Counted from the first letter of the stretch, positions 9,305 through 17,983 are shown. The stretch: 64,000 nt of DNA from Frateuria aurantia DSM 6220 (GCF_000242255.2 NC_017033.1:2801110-2865109), one strand, 5' to 3'. Notes: generated from the sequence alone by a model not told the origin. Numbers and translations: made by a program.

Positions 9305-10023
9305 GCCAGAATCTCCCGGACCCGGAAGCGGATCTGGTCACCCGGCTGCAATACGGCCGGCGGCTGCCTGCACGGATCGAAGAACTCCATTTCGGTATGG
9401 CCTATCGTGTTCCAGCCGCTGGGGCCCGTCGAAGCCGAAACTCCGGTCTGGACCCCGCCAATGGAAACCGCGCCGCCAGGCAGGTTCAGGATCGGGGCGG
9501 CCCGACGCGGAGTGGCGATGCGCGGATCCATGCCGCCCAGATAGCAGTAGCCGGGATGACTGCCCAAGGCATAGACCTGGTAGAGCGGCGCACTGTGCAG
9601 ACGGACCACCTCATCCACCGCCAGGCCCGTATGCGTGACAACATCCGCCAGATGCGGACCGCCGCGGCCGCCATAGCTCACATCCAGCTCCACGACCCGA
9701 CCCTCGCGCGACAGTGGCTCGATGTCCTGCCAAGCCTGCTGCAAGTTCACGACCAGACCCTGCCAGGCATGCCCGTTCTCCGGCGGACGGCTGAAGCACA
9801 GCATCAGATTGTTCATGCCCGGCACGGCCTCGCCGATACCCGGCCATGTCGCCACTTCCCTCGCCAGCGCCCAGATCCGCTGCTGGGTAGGCAGGCACAG
9901 TTCGCCAGCCGCACTCAGCAATAATCCGGTGGTCCCCAGCGCGCTGACCTCCAGCCCGCCGGGGACTGCCACAGGTGCAAACAGCTTGCCATGGGCCAGG
10001 TGCCCGCCTCCCAATCCATCCAT
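9301..10023 (-). CDS. pxpB: 5-oxoprolinase subunit B (KipI/AHS1 family)
   Basis: 240 residues of the AHS1/KipI family, partner of PxpC. Typical blocks are EAVPGMNNLML, LDVSYGGRGGPHLADVV, YALGSHPGYCYLGGMD, and the C-terminal PGGAVSIGGVQTGV and PSGWNTIGHTE. Homologues are about 20 residues shorter at the N-terminus. The ATG at 10023 lacks an obvious Shine-Dalgarno, so the true start could be internal. First gene of the pxp operon, 58 bp downstream of a Nac-type promoter. Confidence 0.93.
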   Translation of the reverse strand: MDGLGGGHLAHGKLFAPVAVPGGLEVSALGTTGLLLSAAGELCLPTQQRIWALAREVATWPGIGEAVPGMNNLMLCFSRPPENGHAWQGLVVNLQQAWQDIEPLSREGRVVELDVSYGGRGGPHLADVVTHTGLAVDEVVRLHSAPLYQVYALGSHPGYCYLGGMDPRIATPRRAAPILNLPGGAVSIGGVQTGVSASTGPSGWNTIGHTEMEFFDPCRQPPAVLQPGDQIRFRVREILA

Positions 10024-10080
10024 GATGCGTATCCAGCCCCCAGCTCATCGAAGCCATCGCTAATGCGATGTGTTGCGAAA

Positions 10081-10145
10081 AATGTAGCGGGCATGGCCAC
10101 GGGCAGCCAAGATGGATTGACTTTGAGGCAATAAGTTTCCCTTAT
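10081..10145 (-). promoter_or_regulatory. Nac-type promoter B (pxp operon)
   Basis: Dyad ATAAG-N5-CTTAT at 10131-10145, then 20 bp, TTGGCT (10105-10110), 18 bp and TACATT (10081-10086), read on the minus strand toward pxpB. The 12 bases up to the -35 core share ATCCATCTTGG with the SDR promoter. The site lies between the nac stop and pxpB. Confidence 0.78.
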
Positions 10146-10183
10146 GACCTGAACCGGCAAGCCGCTGAACCACTGTCGCGGAC

Positions 10184-11095
10184 TCAGCGGACCGCCACGG
10201 TCGGCGGCAAGGCGCCGACCAGCTCCAGCAGCAGACCCTTGACCGCCTGGGCGGCGGCAGACAGCGGCAGATGGCTGGACAGGCACAGTGCCAAGGGTGC
10301 GGTGATCACCGGCCCCACGATCCGACGACGCATCAGACGGCCATTGGCACACAGGTGCGAGGCCGCCGAATCCGGCAACACCGTCGCCCCCAGACCGGCC
10401 GCCACCGCGCCAGCCAGGGTATCGACCGACTCGATTTCGGCAATGACGCAAGGCACCCGCTGGTTGGCCATGAAGGCGGCATCGACCAATTTGCGTATGA
10501 CGTTGTAGCTGCGTGGCAGCAGCAGATCTAGATCGAACATTTCCTGCAGGCTGATGGTGGCAGGTACGGCCCGGGCCGTGGCCGGCTGCAGCAGATACAG
10601 CTCCTCGTCCTGCAGAGGCACGAATTCCAGGCCTTGGACACTGCGGAAGCCGTAGAGCACGGCCATGTCCATCCGCCCGTTCATCACCAGCTCGCTGAGC
10701 GTGGTGCCGAAATTCTCGTTGAGATAGAGCACGATGGACGGATGACGGTGGCGCACGGCCTGCAGCAGCGGCAAGGCCAGTGCCGAGGCGGCCGTTCCCG
10801 GCGCCAGCCCGACCGACACCGGGCCTGACAATTTCTCCCCGGCGGTGACTACCGCCGAGCAGGCCTGATCGAGCTGCCGCAGAATGATCTGCGCATGCTG
10901 GTACAAGACCAGCCCGGCCGCTGTCGGCGTCACGCCCCGCTTGGTCCGGATCAGAAGCTGCTGCTTGAATTCCGATTCCAGGGTATTCAATTGCTGGCTC
11001 AAGGCCGGCTGGGCGATATGCAGGACCTCGGCCGCCTGGGTCAGACTGCCCAGATCGACGATTTTCACGAAATAGCGCAAGCGCCGTATGTTCAT
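10184..11095 (-). CDS. nac: LysR-type regulator, Nac (nitrogen assimilation control) homologue
   Basis: 303 residues from the ATG at 11095. The N-terminus MNIRRLRYFVKIVDLGSLTQ and AAEVLHIAQPALSQQ helix-turn-helix, then LLIRTKRGVTPTAAG, LSGPVSVGLAPGTAAS, MDMAVLY and GATVLPDSAA follow enterobacterial Nac almost word for word, far beyond generic LysR similarity. Nac is known to activate catabolic promoters under nitrogen limitation through ATA-N9-TAT sites. Four such sites lie in this island. It is the third gene after the aminotransferase and MFS genes, whose promoter carries one of the sites, so it may control itself. No sigma-54 promoter was found upstream, unlike in enterobacteria. Confidence 0.88.
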   Translation of the reverse strand: MNIRRLRYFVKIVDLGSLTQAAEVLHIAQPALSQQLNTLESEFKQQLLIRTKRGVTPTAAGLVLYQHAQIILRQLDQACSAVVTAGEKLSGPVSVGLAPGTAASALALPLLQAVRHRHPSIVLYLNENFGTTLSELVMNGRMDMAVLYGFRSVQGLEFVPLQDEELYLLQPATARAVPATISLQEMFDLDLLLPRSYNVIRKLVDAAFMANQRVPCVIAEIESVDTLAGAVAAGLGATVLPDSAASHLCANGRLMRRRIVGPVITAPLALCLSSHLPLSAAAQAVKGLLLELVGALPPTVAVR

Positions 11096-11183
11096 CAGCT
11101 TCCCGAGCATCAGTGGATGCATGCCCCGACGTTCAGGCCATGCGCCGATGGATCCCCAGGATCCCCCCGCCTCGATCTTACCC

Positions 11184-12758
11184 TCAATCGGGACTGGATA
11201 TTTCCGCCGGTTGGCCGGACGATGACAGCGGCGGCTGCAGGCTGATGCGCGGCAGGCGCATCAACCAGATCAATGCTGCCAGTGCCAGCAGGCCCAGCAG
11301 CAGGCAGACGACATCCACCGACTGGATCAGACTGTGGCGGGCCGCCTGCCAGGCCTGGATCCATGGCATAGGCTCCGGCGCAGCGACACCGGCTCGCATC
11401 GGCATCCGCAAGACGCTGCCAGGACTGGACCACGCCGAGGCCATGGTCGGCAGATGCATCGCCGCCAGCTGTCGCGCCAGGGCCTGCGGATAGACGCCGT
11501 TGACCACCCGCTCGGCCAGCGCCGCCCCCAGCATGCCGCCGACCAGCCGCAGGCCCTGACAGACCGCGGTGGCAATCCCCAGATGCTCGCGGTGGGCCCG
11601 GGCCTGGGTAAACAAGGTGAGATTCATCAGGATCAGCCCCAGCCCCAGACCCGCCGCGAAGGTCAAGCTCAGCAGAAGGCCCGGTCCAGCCCCCCGACCG
11701 CTGACGGCGATGCCGACACAGGCCAGCATCAGCAACACGAACCCCGTCAGCGGCAGCCGGCGCGGATCTTCCAGCCGGGCCACGATACGACCATTGAAGA
11801 TCGCACCGAGGGTGATGCACAGCACCAGCGGGGTGATCAGCCATCCGGCGGTGCGGGGGCTGTAGCCATAACCGGCCTGAAACAGCAGCGGCAGATAGAA
11901 CAGCAGGGAGAACATGATCGCGCCGGCCAGCAACGAGAGCCCGAACAAACCGCGCAGCCCAGGATCGGCAAACATGACCGGCGGCAACAGAGGATGCCGG
12001 GTTCGCGGCTGCTCACGCAACAGCCTCACCAGCGCCAGCCCTGCCGCCAGTGCCGGCCATACGGGGTGGGCATGCCATTGCACGGCGGCCTGCCCGGCCC
12101 CCAGCAGCACGGCAAGCCATGCCGCGCCCCGCCAATCAAACCGGGTCTGGGAGCCACTCATCGGCCGCAACCAGGGCAGATGGCGATAAACCAGGATCAG
12201 TGCCAGCAGTCCCAACGGCAGATTGATATAGAACACCCACCGCCAGCTGACATCCTGAGTCAGCATGCCACCCAGCATCGGTCCCGTGGCATTGACAATG
12301 CTGAAGGCCATGCTTAACAGCATCTGCCAGCGCAATCGCTGCCGCGTGTCGGGAAACAGCTCGGGAATGCAGGCGAAGGCGGTACCGATCAACATGCCGC
12401 CGCCGATCCCCTGGCAACCTCGCGCCACGATCAGTTGGTCCATGGTGGCGGCAGCGCCACACCCCAGGGAGGCCAGCACGAAAATGATCGTCGCCGCGAG
12501 CACGAAGGGCTTGCGTCCGTGATGGTCGCCCAGCCTGCCGGCAATCGGCAGGCTGATCACCGAGGCCAGCAGGTAACTGGTGGCCACCCAGGTATAGCGA
12601 TCGAAGCCATGCAGCTCTTCGGCGATGCGCGGCAACGCCGTACCGACCACGGTCTGATCCAGCGCCGACAGCATCAGAACCAGCGCAAGCCCTGACATCG
12701 CCAGCAAGGACCTGCGGAAGCCTCCCGCCGGGGCGACCGCCATCTCCGGGGTGTTCAA
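11184..12758 (-). CDS. MFS transporter, 14-TM DHA2 (EmrB/QacA) type
   Basis: 524 residues, strongly hydrophobic, with the DHA2 hallmarks: motif around LSALDQTVVGTALPRIAEEL in the first membrane segment, GRLGDHHGRKPFV (motif A) in the first cytoplasmic loop, and GPMLGGMLTQDVSWRWVFYINLP (motif C and the following WRW-FYINLP block) in split form. Such proteins are proton-driven drug or metabolite exporters. Its start overlaps the aminotransferase stop by 4 bp and nac follows after 88 bp. Placement in a nitrogen operon suggests export or exchange of an amino-acid-related metabolite, but no substrate can be deduced. Confidence 0.88.
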   Translation of the reverse strand: MNTPEMAVAPAGGFRRSLLAMSGLALVLMLSALDQTVVGTALPRIAEELHGFDRYTWVATSYLLASVISLPIAGRLGDHHGRKPFVLAATIIFVLASLGCGAAATMDQLIVARGCQGIGGGMLIGTAFACIPELFPDTRQRLRWQMLLSMAFSIVNATGPMLGGMLTQDVSWRWVFYINLPLGLLALILVYRHLPWLRPMSGSQTRFDWRGAAWLAVLLGAGQAAVQWHAHPVWPALAAGLALVRLLREQPRTRHPLLPPVMFADPGLRGLFGLSLLAGAIMFSLLFYLPLLFQAGYGYSPRTAGWLITPLVLCITLGAIFNGRIVARLEDPRRLPLTGFVLLMLACVGIAVSGRGAGPGLLLSLTFAAGLGLGLILMNLTLFTQARAHREHLGIATAVCQGLRLVGGMLGAALAERVVNGVYPQALARQLAAMHLPTMASAWSSPGSVLRMPMRAGVAAPEPMPWIQAWQAARHSLIQSVDVVCLLLGLLALAALIWLMRLPRISLQPPLSSSGQPAEISSPD

Positions 12759-13969
12759 GCCGGAGTGCGCAGCAACGATACCGCGGTGGCCATACGCACG
12801 CAGCCTTCGATCAGGGTCTCCAGCGAAGCGGCGGTGGAGAGTCGGAAATAGGGCGACAGCCCATAGGCATGCCCGGCGATGACCGCCACGCCGACCTGCT
12901 CGAGCAGATACATCACGACATCGTCGTCATTGCCAAGGATCTGACCCTTGGGCGTCTGCCGGCCCAGCAGCCCGGCACAGTTCACATAGACGTAGAAAGC
13001 CCCGTCCGGAAGTTCGCAACGGAGACCATCGATGGCATTGATTCGCCCCACCACCTCATCCCGACGACACCGATACAGCTCCGCGTTGCGAACGACAAAG
13101 GACTGATCGCCATTCAAGGCCGCCACGGCGCCGGCCTGACTCAAGGAACAGGCATTGCTGGTCGACTGCGACTGCAACGCCGCCATCGCCTGGATCAAAG
13201 CCGGCGGTCCGGCGGCATAGCCCAGTCGAAGGCCGGTCATGGCGTAGGTCTTGGACACCCCGTTGACGATCAGCGTCCGTTCCTTCAGTCCAGGCTCCAG
13301 CACCAGGGGATGCCGGGGCTTGTGCCCGGCAAAGCAGATATGTTCGTAGATCTCGTCGGTCATCAGCCAAACCTGCGGATGCGCCTGCAGCACCTCCAGC
13401 AAGTCCTTCCACTCGGCCTCGCTATAGACCGCACCGGTGGGATTGGAAGGCGAATTCAGGATCAGCCAGCGCGTTCGCGGCGTAATCGCCTGCGCCAGCG
13501 CTTCCGGGCGCAACTTGAATCCGTCACTTTCATGACCGATCACCGTCACAGGCGTGCCATCGCAGGCCAGAACCATATCGGGATACGATACCCAATACGG
13601 TGCAGGTACCAGCACCTCGTCACCCTCGCCCAGGGTCGCCAGCAAGGCATTGAAGATCGCGCTTTTGGCACCCGGGGTGACCAGGATCTGGTCGGCCGCG
13701 TAGTCCAGCCCGTTCTCCCTCTGCAATTTGGCGCTGATCGCCGCCCGCAATTCGGGCGTGCCGGCATTCTGGGTGTATCGGGTCTGTCCCTGCCTTGCCG
13801 CCTCGACGATGGCCTCGACAATATGGCCCGGCATGTCCAGATCGGGTTCACCAACCACCAGACCGATGATCGAACGTCCTTCACGACGCAAGGCGGCGGC
13901 ACGATCGGCCGCCGCGCTGCTGGGAGAAGGCTTGATACGCTGCACGCGGGCAGCCAGACGCAAAGACAC
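12755..13969 (-). CDS. PLP-dependent aminotransferase, class I (aspartate aminotransferase family)
   Basis: 404 residues of the fold-type I, subgroup Ib aspartate/aromatic aminotransferases. Visible are GEPDLDMPGHIVEAI, TRYTQNAGTPELR, LNSPSNPTGAVYSEAEW, the Asp of WLMTDEIYEHICF and the Schiff-base lysine in VNGVSKTYAMTGLRLGY. The C-terminal Arg that binds the substrate carboxylate is in YFRLSTAAS. It probably moves amino groups between glutamate or aspartate and a 2-oxo acid. First gene of an aminotransferase-MFS-nac set, divergent from a TonB receptor and behind a Nac-type site. Exact amino-donor preference is not visible. Confidence 0.92.
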   Translation of the reverse strand: MSLRLAARVQRIKPSPSSAAADRAAALRREGRSIIGLVVGEPDLDMPGHIVEAIVEAARQGQTRYTQNAGTPELRAAISAKLQRENGLDYAADQILVTPGAKSAIFNALLATLGEGDEVLVPAPYWVSYPDMVLACDGTPVTVIGHESDGFKLRPEALAQAITPRTRWLILNSPSNPTGAVYSEAEWKDLLEVLQAHPQVWLMTDEIYEHICFAGHKPRHPLVLEPGLKERTLIVNGVSKTYAMTGLRLGYAAGPPALIQAMAALQSQSTSNACSLSQAGAVAALNGDQSFVVRNAELYRCRRDEVVGRINAIDGLRCELPDGAFYVYVNCAGLLGRQTPKGQILGNDDDVVMYLLEQVGVAVIAGHAYGLSPYFRLSTAASLETLIEGCVRMATAVSLLRTPA

Positions 13970-14001
13970 GGAGCAACTCCCGGGCGGGCATGGAATGCTT
14001 C

Positions 14002-14067
14002 ACGTTAGGACCGCGACCAAGCTGCCGGCCAAGACAACTTTCATCTGCTGCCATAACTCCGGCTTAT
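14002..14067 (-). promoter_or_regulatory. Nac-type promoter D (aminotransferase-MFS-nac)
   Basis: ATAAG-N5-GTTAT on the minus strand (14053-14067) fits ATA-N9-TAT with one mismatch in the dyad. After 20 bp comes TTGGCC (14027-14032) and, 18-19 bp further, a weak -10 (CTAACG or TAACGT, 14002-14008). The -10 is the least convincing of the four. Confidence 0.6.
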
Positions 14068-14127
14068 GAGACGGCACCTTCCCGCCGAAGCACCAGGCTC
14101 TGTGCCCCGCAAGTAGGGCGACAGGTC

Positions 14128-14192
14128 ATAAGCCAAACTTATTGCCACCTAATCATTCCGTCTTGGAAGTCCGTTCGGGACTCCGCTAAAGA
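14128..14192 (+). promoter_or_regulatory. Nac-type promoter C (TonB receptor)
   Basis: ATAAG-N5-CTTAT (14128-14142), 20 bp, TTGGAA (14163-14168), 18 bp, TAAAGA (14187-14192). The 20-bp segment contains ATCATTCCGTC, matching GTCATTCCATC of promoter A. The predicted start near 14199 leaves a leader of about 165 bases before the receptor gene. Its dyad is centred 75 bp from that of promoter D. Confidence 0.72.
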
Positions 14193-14279
14193 TGATGCAG
14201 AGCAGCACGGTGACGAAGGGGGTCGCCGGCAGGCTTGGCATCGATCCGGCATGACCGGCCGGCATCGCAAGACACCGTT

Positions 14280-14309
14280 GATTGAAACGCGACTGATTGA
14301 GACGCGACC
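14280..14309 (+). repeat. Two tandem 15-bp repeats in the TonB receptor leader
   Basis: GATTGAAACGCGACT is followed directly by GATTGAGACGCGACC (13 of 15 identical). They lie in the untranslated leader, about 57 bases before the receptor start. Function unknown; possibly a binding site in the leader RNA or DNA. Confidence 0.7.
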
Positions 14310-14365
14310 AGATTCCTGGCCGACCTTGGCGTCAGGCCAGATGCTGCCAAGAGGGGGGCAGTAGC

Positions 14366-16846
14366 ATGAAATCCAAACGATACAGTCGGGCAATGATCTT
14401 GCCGATAGCCATCGCTGCCTCGTTCGCTTCGGCCTCGGGCTGGGCCATGGACGACGGGACGGCCACGTCCGCAGGGCAGCCTGCGTCGAAAAAAGCACCG
14501 AGCAAGAGTTCGTCCAAGCAAATGCAGGCCGTGATCGTCACGGGCACCCGCAGTTCGGGTCGGACCGAATCGGAATCCCTGTCGCCGATCGATGTGCTGG
14601 GATCCAAGGATCTGCAGGCCACCGGTGCCAATACCGTGGGACAGGCGCTCAGTCAGCTGCTGCCTTCACTCGACTTTCCTTCCTCTGCCATCAACGGTCC
14701 ATTGAATACGACACGGCCAGTCATCCTGCGTGGCATGTCACCCAACTATGTACTGGTGCTGGTCGATGGCAAGCGCTATCACCCTTCATCGCAGCTGAAT
14801 TACAGCACTACCTCCAGTCGCGGTTCACAACCGGTGGATACGGCCTCCATTCCGATTGCCGCCATCGACCATATCGAAGTCCTTCGCGACGGTGCGGCTG
14901 CCCAGTACGGCTCGGATGCCATTGCCGGTGTAGTGAATATCGTGTTGAAACACGGTGCCAGAAAAGGCGACAACAGTGTCACCGCCGGTGGCGCCGGCTA
15001 TACCAAGGGTGGCGGTGCACAGAACAGCATCTCGGGCTCGGTAGGCTTTGATCTGGGCGCACAGAAGAAGGGATGGCTTCGTGTTTCATGGAACTATCTC
15101 AATGCCATGCCTACCAATCATGCCGAATTCGGCGAGCAGAACCAGGCCTCTGTCGTCAAGGCCAACGGCGGCTATGCCACTCAGGTCTACGGCAATGCCG
15201 GGCAGAAGAATTTCCAGACCGTCATCAATTTTGCCTACGCCTTCAACCCGGCCTTTGAACTGTATGGCTATATCGATGCCAGTCAGCGCGATCAGCGCAA
15301 CTACGGCTATTACCGTACCGCCAACTCCAGCAACAACGTCAAGGCCATGTATCCGAATGGCTACCTGCCCCTGATGCTGAGCCAATCCAGCGATTTCTCG
15401 GCCGTGCTTGGCGGCCGAGGGCTGATCGGTGACGGCTGGCACTGGGACTTTTCCGGAACCTACGGATACAACAACGTCAATAACCAAGTCGACAACACGC
15501 TGAATGTCGCCCTGTACGAGAACACCGGCAGCTCGCCCAGGAATTTCTACGTCGGTTCGTTCCGTGATGCCCAGAGCGTATTCAATCTGGATGTGAGCAA
15601 AGACACCGACTGGGGCTTTTTGCCCAACCCGGTCACTGTCGCCTTCGGTGCCTCCTGGATGAAGGACCAATATCAGATGAAGGCGGGCGATGCCGCCTCT
15701 TATTATCAGGATCCCAATGGCACTTATGCCGGCGGTGCACAGACCTTCTCCGGCATCACGCCGGCTGAAGCCGGCAACTTCAGTCGCCATAGCCAGGCCG
15801 TCTATGCCGACCTGGAAACCGATCTGACTGACCGCTTGTCAGCAGGTGTTGCGGCGCGCTACGAACACTACAGTGATGCCGGCGCCACCCGATCGGGCAA
15901 GGTCTCTCTGCGTTACCAGCTCACCGACACGCTGGCCCTGCGGGGCACCGTGTCCAACGGTTTCCGGGCCCCCTCGCTGGGCCAGCAGTACTACGAAACC
16001 ATTGCCACCATCATCAACAACAATACCCTGACCCAGACCGGCACCTTCCGTACCAGCAACTCCGTTGCCCAGGCATTGGGAGCCCGGTCACTGCGTCCGG
16101 AAAAATCCGTCAACTACAGCCTCGGCGCCGTCTGGCAACCGCTGGACAATCTGGATGTCAGCGTCGATGGCTACCAGATCAGAATCGCCCACCAGGATCT
16201 TCTCAGCGACAGTTTCTCGCTGACCTCCAATCCTGAGCTGGCCGCCTATATTTCTGGAATATCGGCCACTCAGGTCAGCGCGGCACAGTATTTCACCAAT
16301 GCCGCCACCACCCGCACCCGCGGCGTAGATATGGTGACAAGCTATTACATCGCGATGGGCAATGCCGGCACGCTGCGCCTGAACGCCAGCGCCAACTACA
16401 ATCAGGTATCACTGCAATCGGTCGCCGCCACGCCCGCCATTCTGCGGGAATATGCTCCGACCCTAGCCTTGTACGGGCGTGCCAGCGAAGGCCTGCTGAC
16501 CAAATCCACGCCTCGTACCAAATTTGTGCTCGGCGGCACCTGGATGGTCGGCAACTGGAGCTTCTATGCCGGAGAGACGCGCTATGGCTCGGTCATGCGT
16601 GTGGGCAATACCGCCGCTGGAGACCAGACCTTTGCCGCACGCTGGCTGCTCGATACCACCATCAATTACACCTATCACAACTGGACCTTCACTGTCGGGG
16701 CCAACAATCTCACCAACCAATACCCATCCAGGGTGACCAAAAACAATACCTACGACTACTACTACGGTGAACTGCCGTACTCCCCGCTGTCGCCCTTCGG
16801 TTACAACGGACGCTATGTCTTCGGCAACGTCACCCTGCACTGGTAA
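14366..16846 (+). CDS. TonB-dependent outer-membrane receptor
   Basis: 826 residues. The ATG at 14366 follows GAGGGGGG by 8 bases and gives a signal peptide ending SASGWAM; the longer frame has none. A Ser/Lys-rich spacer leads to AVIVTGTR, the plug start. Plug features are GQALSQLLPS, RPVILRGMSPNYVLVLVDGKR and the block IDHIEVLRDGAAAQYGSDAI. The barrel ends with an aromatic residue (VTLHW), as outer-membrane proteins do. It sits divergent from the aminotransferase behind a Nac-type promoter, which argues for uptake of a nitrogenous nutrient such as a peptide, rather than iron; no ligand can be read directly. A strong terminator follows. Confidence 0.93.
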   Translation: MKSKRYSRAMILPIAIAASFASASGWAMDDGTATSAGQPASKKAPSKSSSKQMQAVIVTGTRSSGRTESESLSPIDVLGSKDLQATGANTVGQALSQLLPSLDFPSSAINGPLNTTRPVILRGMSPNYVLVLVDGKRYHPSSQLNYSTTSSRGSQPVDTASIPIAAIDHIEVLRDGAAAQYGSDAIAGVVNIVLKHGARKGDNSVTAGGAGYTKGGGAQNSISGSVGFDLGAQKKGWLRVSWNYLNAMPTNHAEFGEQNQASVVKANGGYATQVYGNAGQKNFQTVINFAYAFNPAFELYGYIDASQRDQRNYGYYRTANSSNNVKAMYPNGYLPLMLSQSSDFSAVLGGRGLIGDGWHWDFSGTYGYNNVNNQVDNTLNVALYENTGSSPRNFYVGSFRDAQSVFNLDVSKDTDWGFLPNPVTVAFGASWMKDQYQMKAGDAASYYQDPNGTYAGGAQTFSGITPAEAGNFSRHSQAVYADLETDLTDRLSAGVAARYEHYSDAGATRSGKVSLRYQLTDTLALRGTVSNGFRAPSLGQQYYETIATIINNNTLTQTGTFRTSNSVAQALGARSLRPEKSVNYSLGAVWQPLDNLDVSVDGYQIRIAHQDLLSDSFSLTSNPELAAYISGISATQVSAAQYFTNAATTRTRGVDMVTSYYIAMGNAGTLRLNASANYNQVSLQSVAATPAILREYAPTLALYGRASEGLLTKSTPRTKFVLGGTWMVGNWSFYAGETRYGSVMRVGNTAAGDQTFAARWLLDTTINYTYHNWTFTVGANNLTNQYPSRVTKNNTYDYYYGELPYSPLSPFGYNGRYVFGNVTLHW

Positions 16847-16867
16847 CCGCAATTGTCACTTTCCCCG

Positions 16868-16893
16868 CGCCCGCTACGTCGGGCGTTTTTTTT
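16868..16893 (+). terminator. Intrinsic terminator of the TonB receptor gene
   Basis: CGCCCG, 6-base loop, CGGGCG, then eight Ts, 21 bases after the stop codon. Classical rho-independent terminator. Confidence 0.9.
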
Positions 16894-16957
16894 GAATGAA
16901 GGACACACTTGCCGGACAGCCCCCTGGGTCAGGCCTCGCCCGCCCGTCGACTCCAGC

Positions 16958-17872
16958 TCAGTCAATGACCAGACCGGCGGCTTCATGACGCTGACGCTCG
17001 GCTCTGACCCGCAGGATCAGATTGCGCAGGGTCGGCGCCAGCGGATTGCGGCGGGTGGCCAGAGCGATGCCCAGCTGCGGCGAGATGCCCTTGATCGCGT
17101 GATAGCTGACGCCTTCGCTGCGGACCTGGCAGATCGACTCGGGGACCAGGCTGATGCCGAAACCGCCGGCCACCATATTGGCGCAGGTAGGCACCTGCGG
17201 CGATTCCTGGCCCAGCAGCGGCTCGATGCCGGCCTGGCGGAAAGTGTCGAGAATCGCGTCGTACAGGGCCGGTCCGGTCCAGCGCGGCGAGAGGATCAAG
17301 GGCTCGCCCGCCAGCTCGGCCAGATCGATTTCCGCACAGCCCGCCAACCGGTGGCCGACCGGCAGCACGACCCGCATCGGTTCATCCACCATCTTCTCCA
17401 GCTGCAGCTCGCCGGTATCCACCGGCAGGCGCAGAAAGGCCGCATCCAGCCGGCCCTCATGCACCGCCTCCACCAGCGAGGGCGAATCGCTTTCATGCGG
17501 CGCCAGCTCCACCTGCGGGTATCGCGAACGGTAATCCCGCAACGTCATCGCGATCTGGGCATGAAACACCGCCGAGGTGGCAAATCCCAGACGGATCCGG
17601 CCACTGATCCCGCGCGCGGCGCTCTGGGCATGGCTCAAGGCCTGCTCGGCGGCATCCAATACCTGTTGCGCATCTTCGCGCAGACGCCGACCGGCCTCGG
17701 TCAGCTCGATGCCGCGACTGAGCCGATGAAACAGCGGAGCACCCACTTCCCGTTCCAGTTTGCGGATCTGCTGACTCAGCGGCGGCTGGGCCATGCCCAG
17801 TTGTTCAGCCGCCTTGGTGAAATGCAAGGCATCGGCGACCGCGATGAAATAGCGTAGCTGCCTCAACTCCAT
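16958..17872 (-). CDS. alsR: LysR-type regulator of the acetolactate/acetoin genes (AlsR/BudR-like)
   Basis: 304 residues; N-terminus MELRQLRYFIAVADALHFTK and AAEQLGMAQPPLSQQIRKLE form the LysR helix-turn-helix, followed by the effector-binding domain (GRIRLGFATSAVFHAQI onward). It is transcribed away from alsD, the standard arrangement for AlsR/BudR, which activates acetoin synthesis in response to acetate and low pH in other bacteria. The intergenic region of 111 bp holds a divergent control site. The regulatory role is inferred from position and the AlsR-like N-terminus. Confidence 0.87.
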   Translation of the reverse strand: MELRQLRYFIAVADALHFTKAAEQLGMAQPPLSQQIRKLEREVGAPLFHRLSRGIELTEAGRRLREDAQQVLDAAEQALSHAQSAARGISGRIRLGFATSAVFHAQIAMTLRDYRSRYPQVELAPHESDSPSLVEAVHEGRLDAAFLRLPVDTGELQLEKMVDEPMRVVLPVGHRLAGCAEIDLAELAGEPLILSPRWTGPALYDAILDTFRQAGIEPLLGQESPQVPTCANMVAGGFGISLVPESICQVRSEGVSYHAIKGISPQLGIALATRRNPLAPTLRNLILRVRAERQRHEAAGLVID

Positions 17873-17890
17873 ATGAAATTCGTCTCAACA

Positions 17891-17921
17891 TTGCATGGTC
17901 TATATATTGGACTAATGACCA
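17891..17921 (+). promoter_or_regulatory. alsD promoter with inverted repeat
   Basis: TTGCAT (17891-17896), 16 bp, TAATGA (17913-17918) forms a plausible -35/-10 pair. It is overlaid by TGGTC (17896-17900) and GACCA (17917-17921), an inverted repeat with 16 bp between, that could be the AlsR site. The region is A+T-rich compared with its surroundings. Confidence 0.5.
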
Positions 17922-17983
17922 CTTCGATTCCATCCTTTAAGCCGTAGTGGAGTCCGGCTCCACAGTCCTTGAGGGAGATGAAG

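Noticed and set aside
11096-11183. Sigma-54 promoter upstream of nac
   Set aside because: Looked for TGGCAC-N5-TTGC, as expected from enterobacterial nac; the only TGGC-type match lacks the TTGC half at the right spacing.
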